Positions 62,949 to 64,000 of a stretch of 64,000 nt of DNA are shown one piece after another; the stretch's first letter is position 1, and each line of letters opens with the position of its first letter. The translations under genes were made by a program, and so were the position numbers. The notes under the pieces are model-generated. The model did not search any database and was not told the origin of the DNA. It saw only the letters and a program-made list of their open reading frames with translations. The DNA is from Anseranas semipalmata. Taxonomy: Eukaryota; Chordata; Aves; Anseriformes; Anseranatidae. The stretch spans positions 316,948 to 380,947 of the forward strand of contig VXAA01001239.1 in assembly GCA_013399115.1 (NCBI GenBank). The letters are read 5' to 3'.

Positions 62949-64000
62949 CGAACTAAAGCAAACATCAAAAAAGCAAATTTTTTCATTGGAAGTCAGTTTT
63001 GTTGTCATGTAAACCTTTCAGAGATTTCAGAAATATCCCACTCCTACATAGGATGAAATTAAGACAACCTCTGTAATTCTTTTCTGGGGAAAACAGGCAT
63101 CCATAATAATTAGCCATCTCAAGTCTGTGCCAGTACCAAAACATCATTTTGGAATTTGCCCTCATGTGGCTGGAAGTTACTCCTGTTGTTATTTGTGGTA
63201 CTTGTAAAACAGATGGAGATGATGGGCATTCACATCCTGCTCACCTGCCTGTTCTAGCTATGTCTACCTTCACCATTTTTTCCTTTAATTTGGTGCAATT
63301 CTTTGAAAAAAAAAAATGTGATCACAGATAATAGACTGTCTGAGAGGCTATAAAAGCTCTGTTCACCTGAGGTCTGTAAGAACAGTGTATGAACCTGTCG
63401 GGCACGGATCATGGGCAGCAACTTTGGGCATGGGGATAAATCGGATGACTTCTTAGGGCTTCCCCCAGCCCTAGGACCGTGGCGATAAAGCAGCACCCTC
63501 TGCAGCACCAGCCCCCCCCGGGTGAGTTACAACGCATCCCCACACCGATGCACTTGCGTGCTCTCTTGCGTACTCACGGTTCTCGTGTGGGATGCTCCCG
63601 TGTGTTATTTATGGAGACTCTGATAATGCAGTATTATTAGAACTGTGCCACCAGAGAAAATAACGCCGTGGACAGGCGGATGCTGGGGGAGCTGAGCTGG
63701 GCGGGAGGCAGAGGCAGGGCGGGCAGGGATGGAGAAAGGAGGGAGGATCCAGATCCTCGCTGCGGGCGAGCTGAGCCCAGGACACTCGAGGTTGTAGATG
63801 CTGGAATGTGTTTTCCTGAGCAGGTCCTAGATTCAACAGCAGCCGGACAAACCTTCTCGCCTGCTGCTTGTCACTGAGAACAAACCAACGCTAGCCCGAC
63901 TCTCGCTGAAAACTGAGCGACTTCCATGCTGCTTATCGCTCAGAGATGCGAGTGTCCCTATCCGCTGTACACTTGTGAAGAAACCTTCCCCTATGGTGCT
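62949..64000. other. Non-coding stretch, GC-richer toward the end
   Basis: No gene is recognised. G+C rises at 63440-63800 with scattered CpG sites, and CCGG|GTGAGT near 63520 is a donor-like signal without a clear partner. The edge may approach another regulatory region or exon outside the window. Confidence 0.4.

Noticed and set aside
1..64000. Search for CRISPR arrays, operons, rRNA, tRNA or other prokaryotic systems
   Set aside because: No regular direct repeats with spacers, no dense coding and no recognisable RNA genes. Composition and transposons are those of a bird nuclear genome.

Overview
The window looks like vertebrate nuclear DNA, almost certainly from a bird. A CR1 LINE copy at 36.8-38.2 kb ends in the bird-type octamer tail (ATTCTATG, ATTCTGTG). 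There are further CR1 copies of several ages, an ERVL-type LTR fragment, a possible MIR fragment, and short simple repeats. Sequencing gaps sit in GC-rich or repetitive places. Most of the window is AT-rich intergenic or intronic DNA, and no complete protein-coding gene can be shown.

Layout. 0-5 kb: unique AT-rich DNA, with one exon-like block open on both strands (2.3-2.5 kb) and a CTCF-like site. 5.0-10.2 kb: two candidate exons and a block with the N-terminal half of a cyclic-nucleotide-binding domain, all on the + strand and phase-compatible. The domain block carries an apparent +1 frameshift. An ancient CR1 copy (5.5-6.3 kb, minus) lies among them. 10-21 kb: mostly unique, with a CR1 copy on the minus strand (13.1-13.8 kb). 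21-36 kb: ancient CR1 crumbs (21.4 and 28.3 kb), a MIR-like fragment (25.1 kb), low-complexity runs and weak candidate exons. 36.8-38.2 kb: the youngest CR1, interrupted by a 435-base gap. 38-57 kb: unique DNA with a small CpG-rich patch (48.4 kb), a pre-miRNA-sized hairpin (51.2 kb), a nested AT-rich palindrome (52.6 kb) and a well-spliced candidate exon (55.5 kb). 57-58 kb: a CR1 3' fragment next to an ERVL 3' end. 60.6-61.6 kb: CpG-rich, G-quadruplex-like flanks around a 651-base gap, followed by a good splice donor, probably a promoter with a first exon. 62.8-62.9 kb: a 61-base duplication next to a single N, probably an assembly fault.

How it may fit together. The most economical reading is a long-intron gene, or its remnant, on the + strand encoding a cyclic-nucleotide-binding protein in the left part, and possibly a second transcription unit starting at the CpG island near 61 kb. 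Both are inferences from splice signals, reading phase and one protein motif. Transcript and homology data would decide them.
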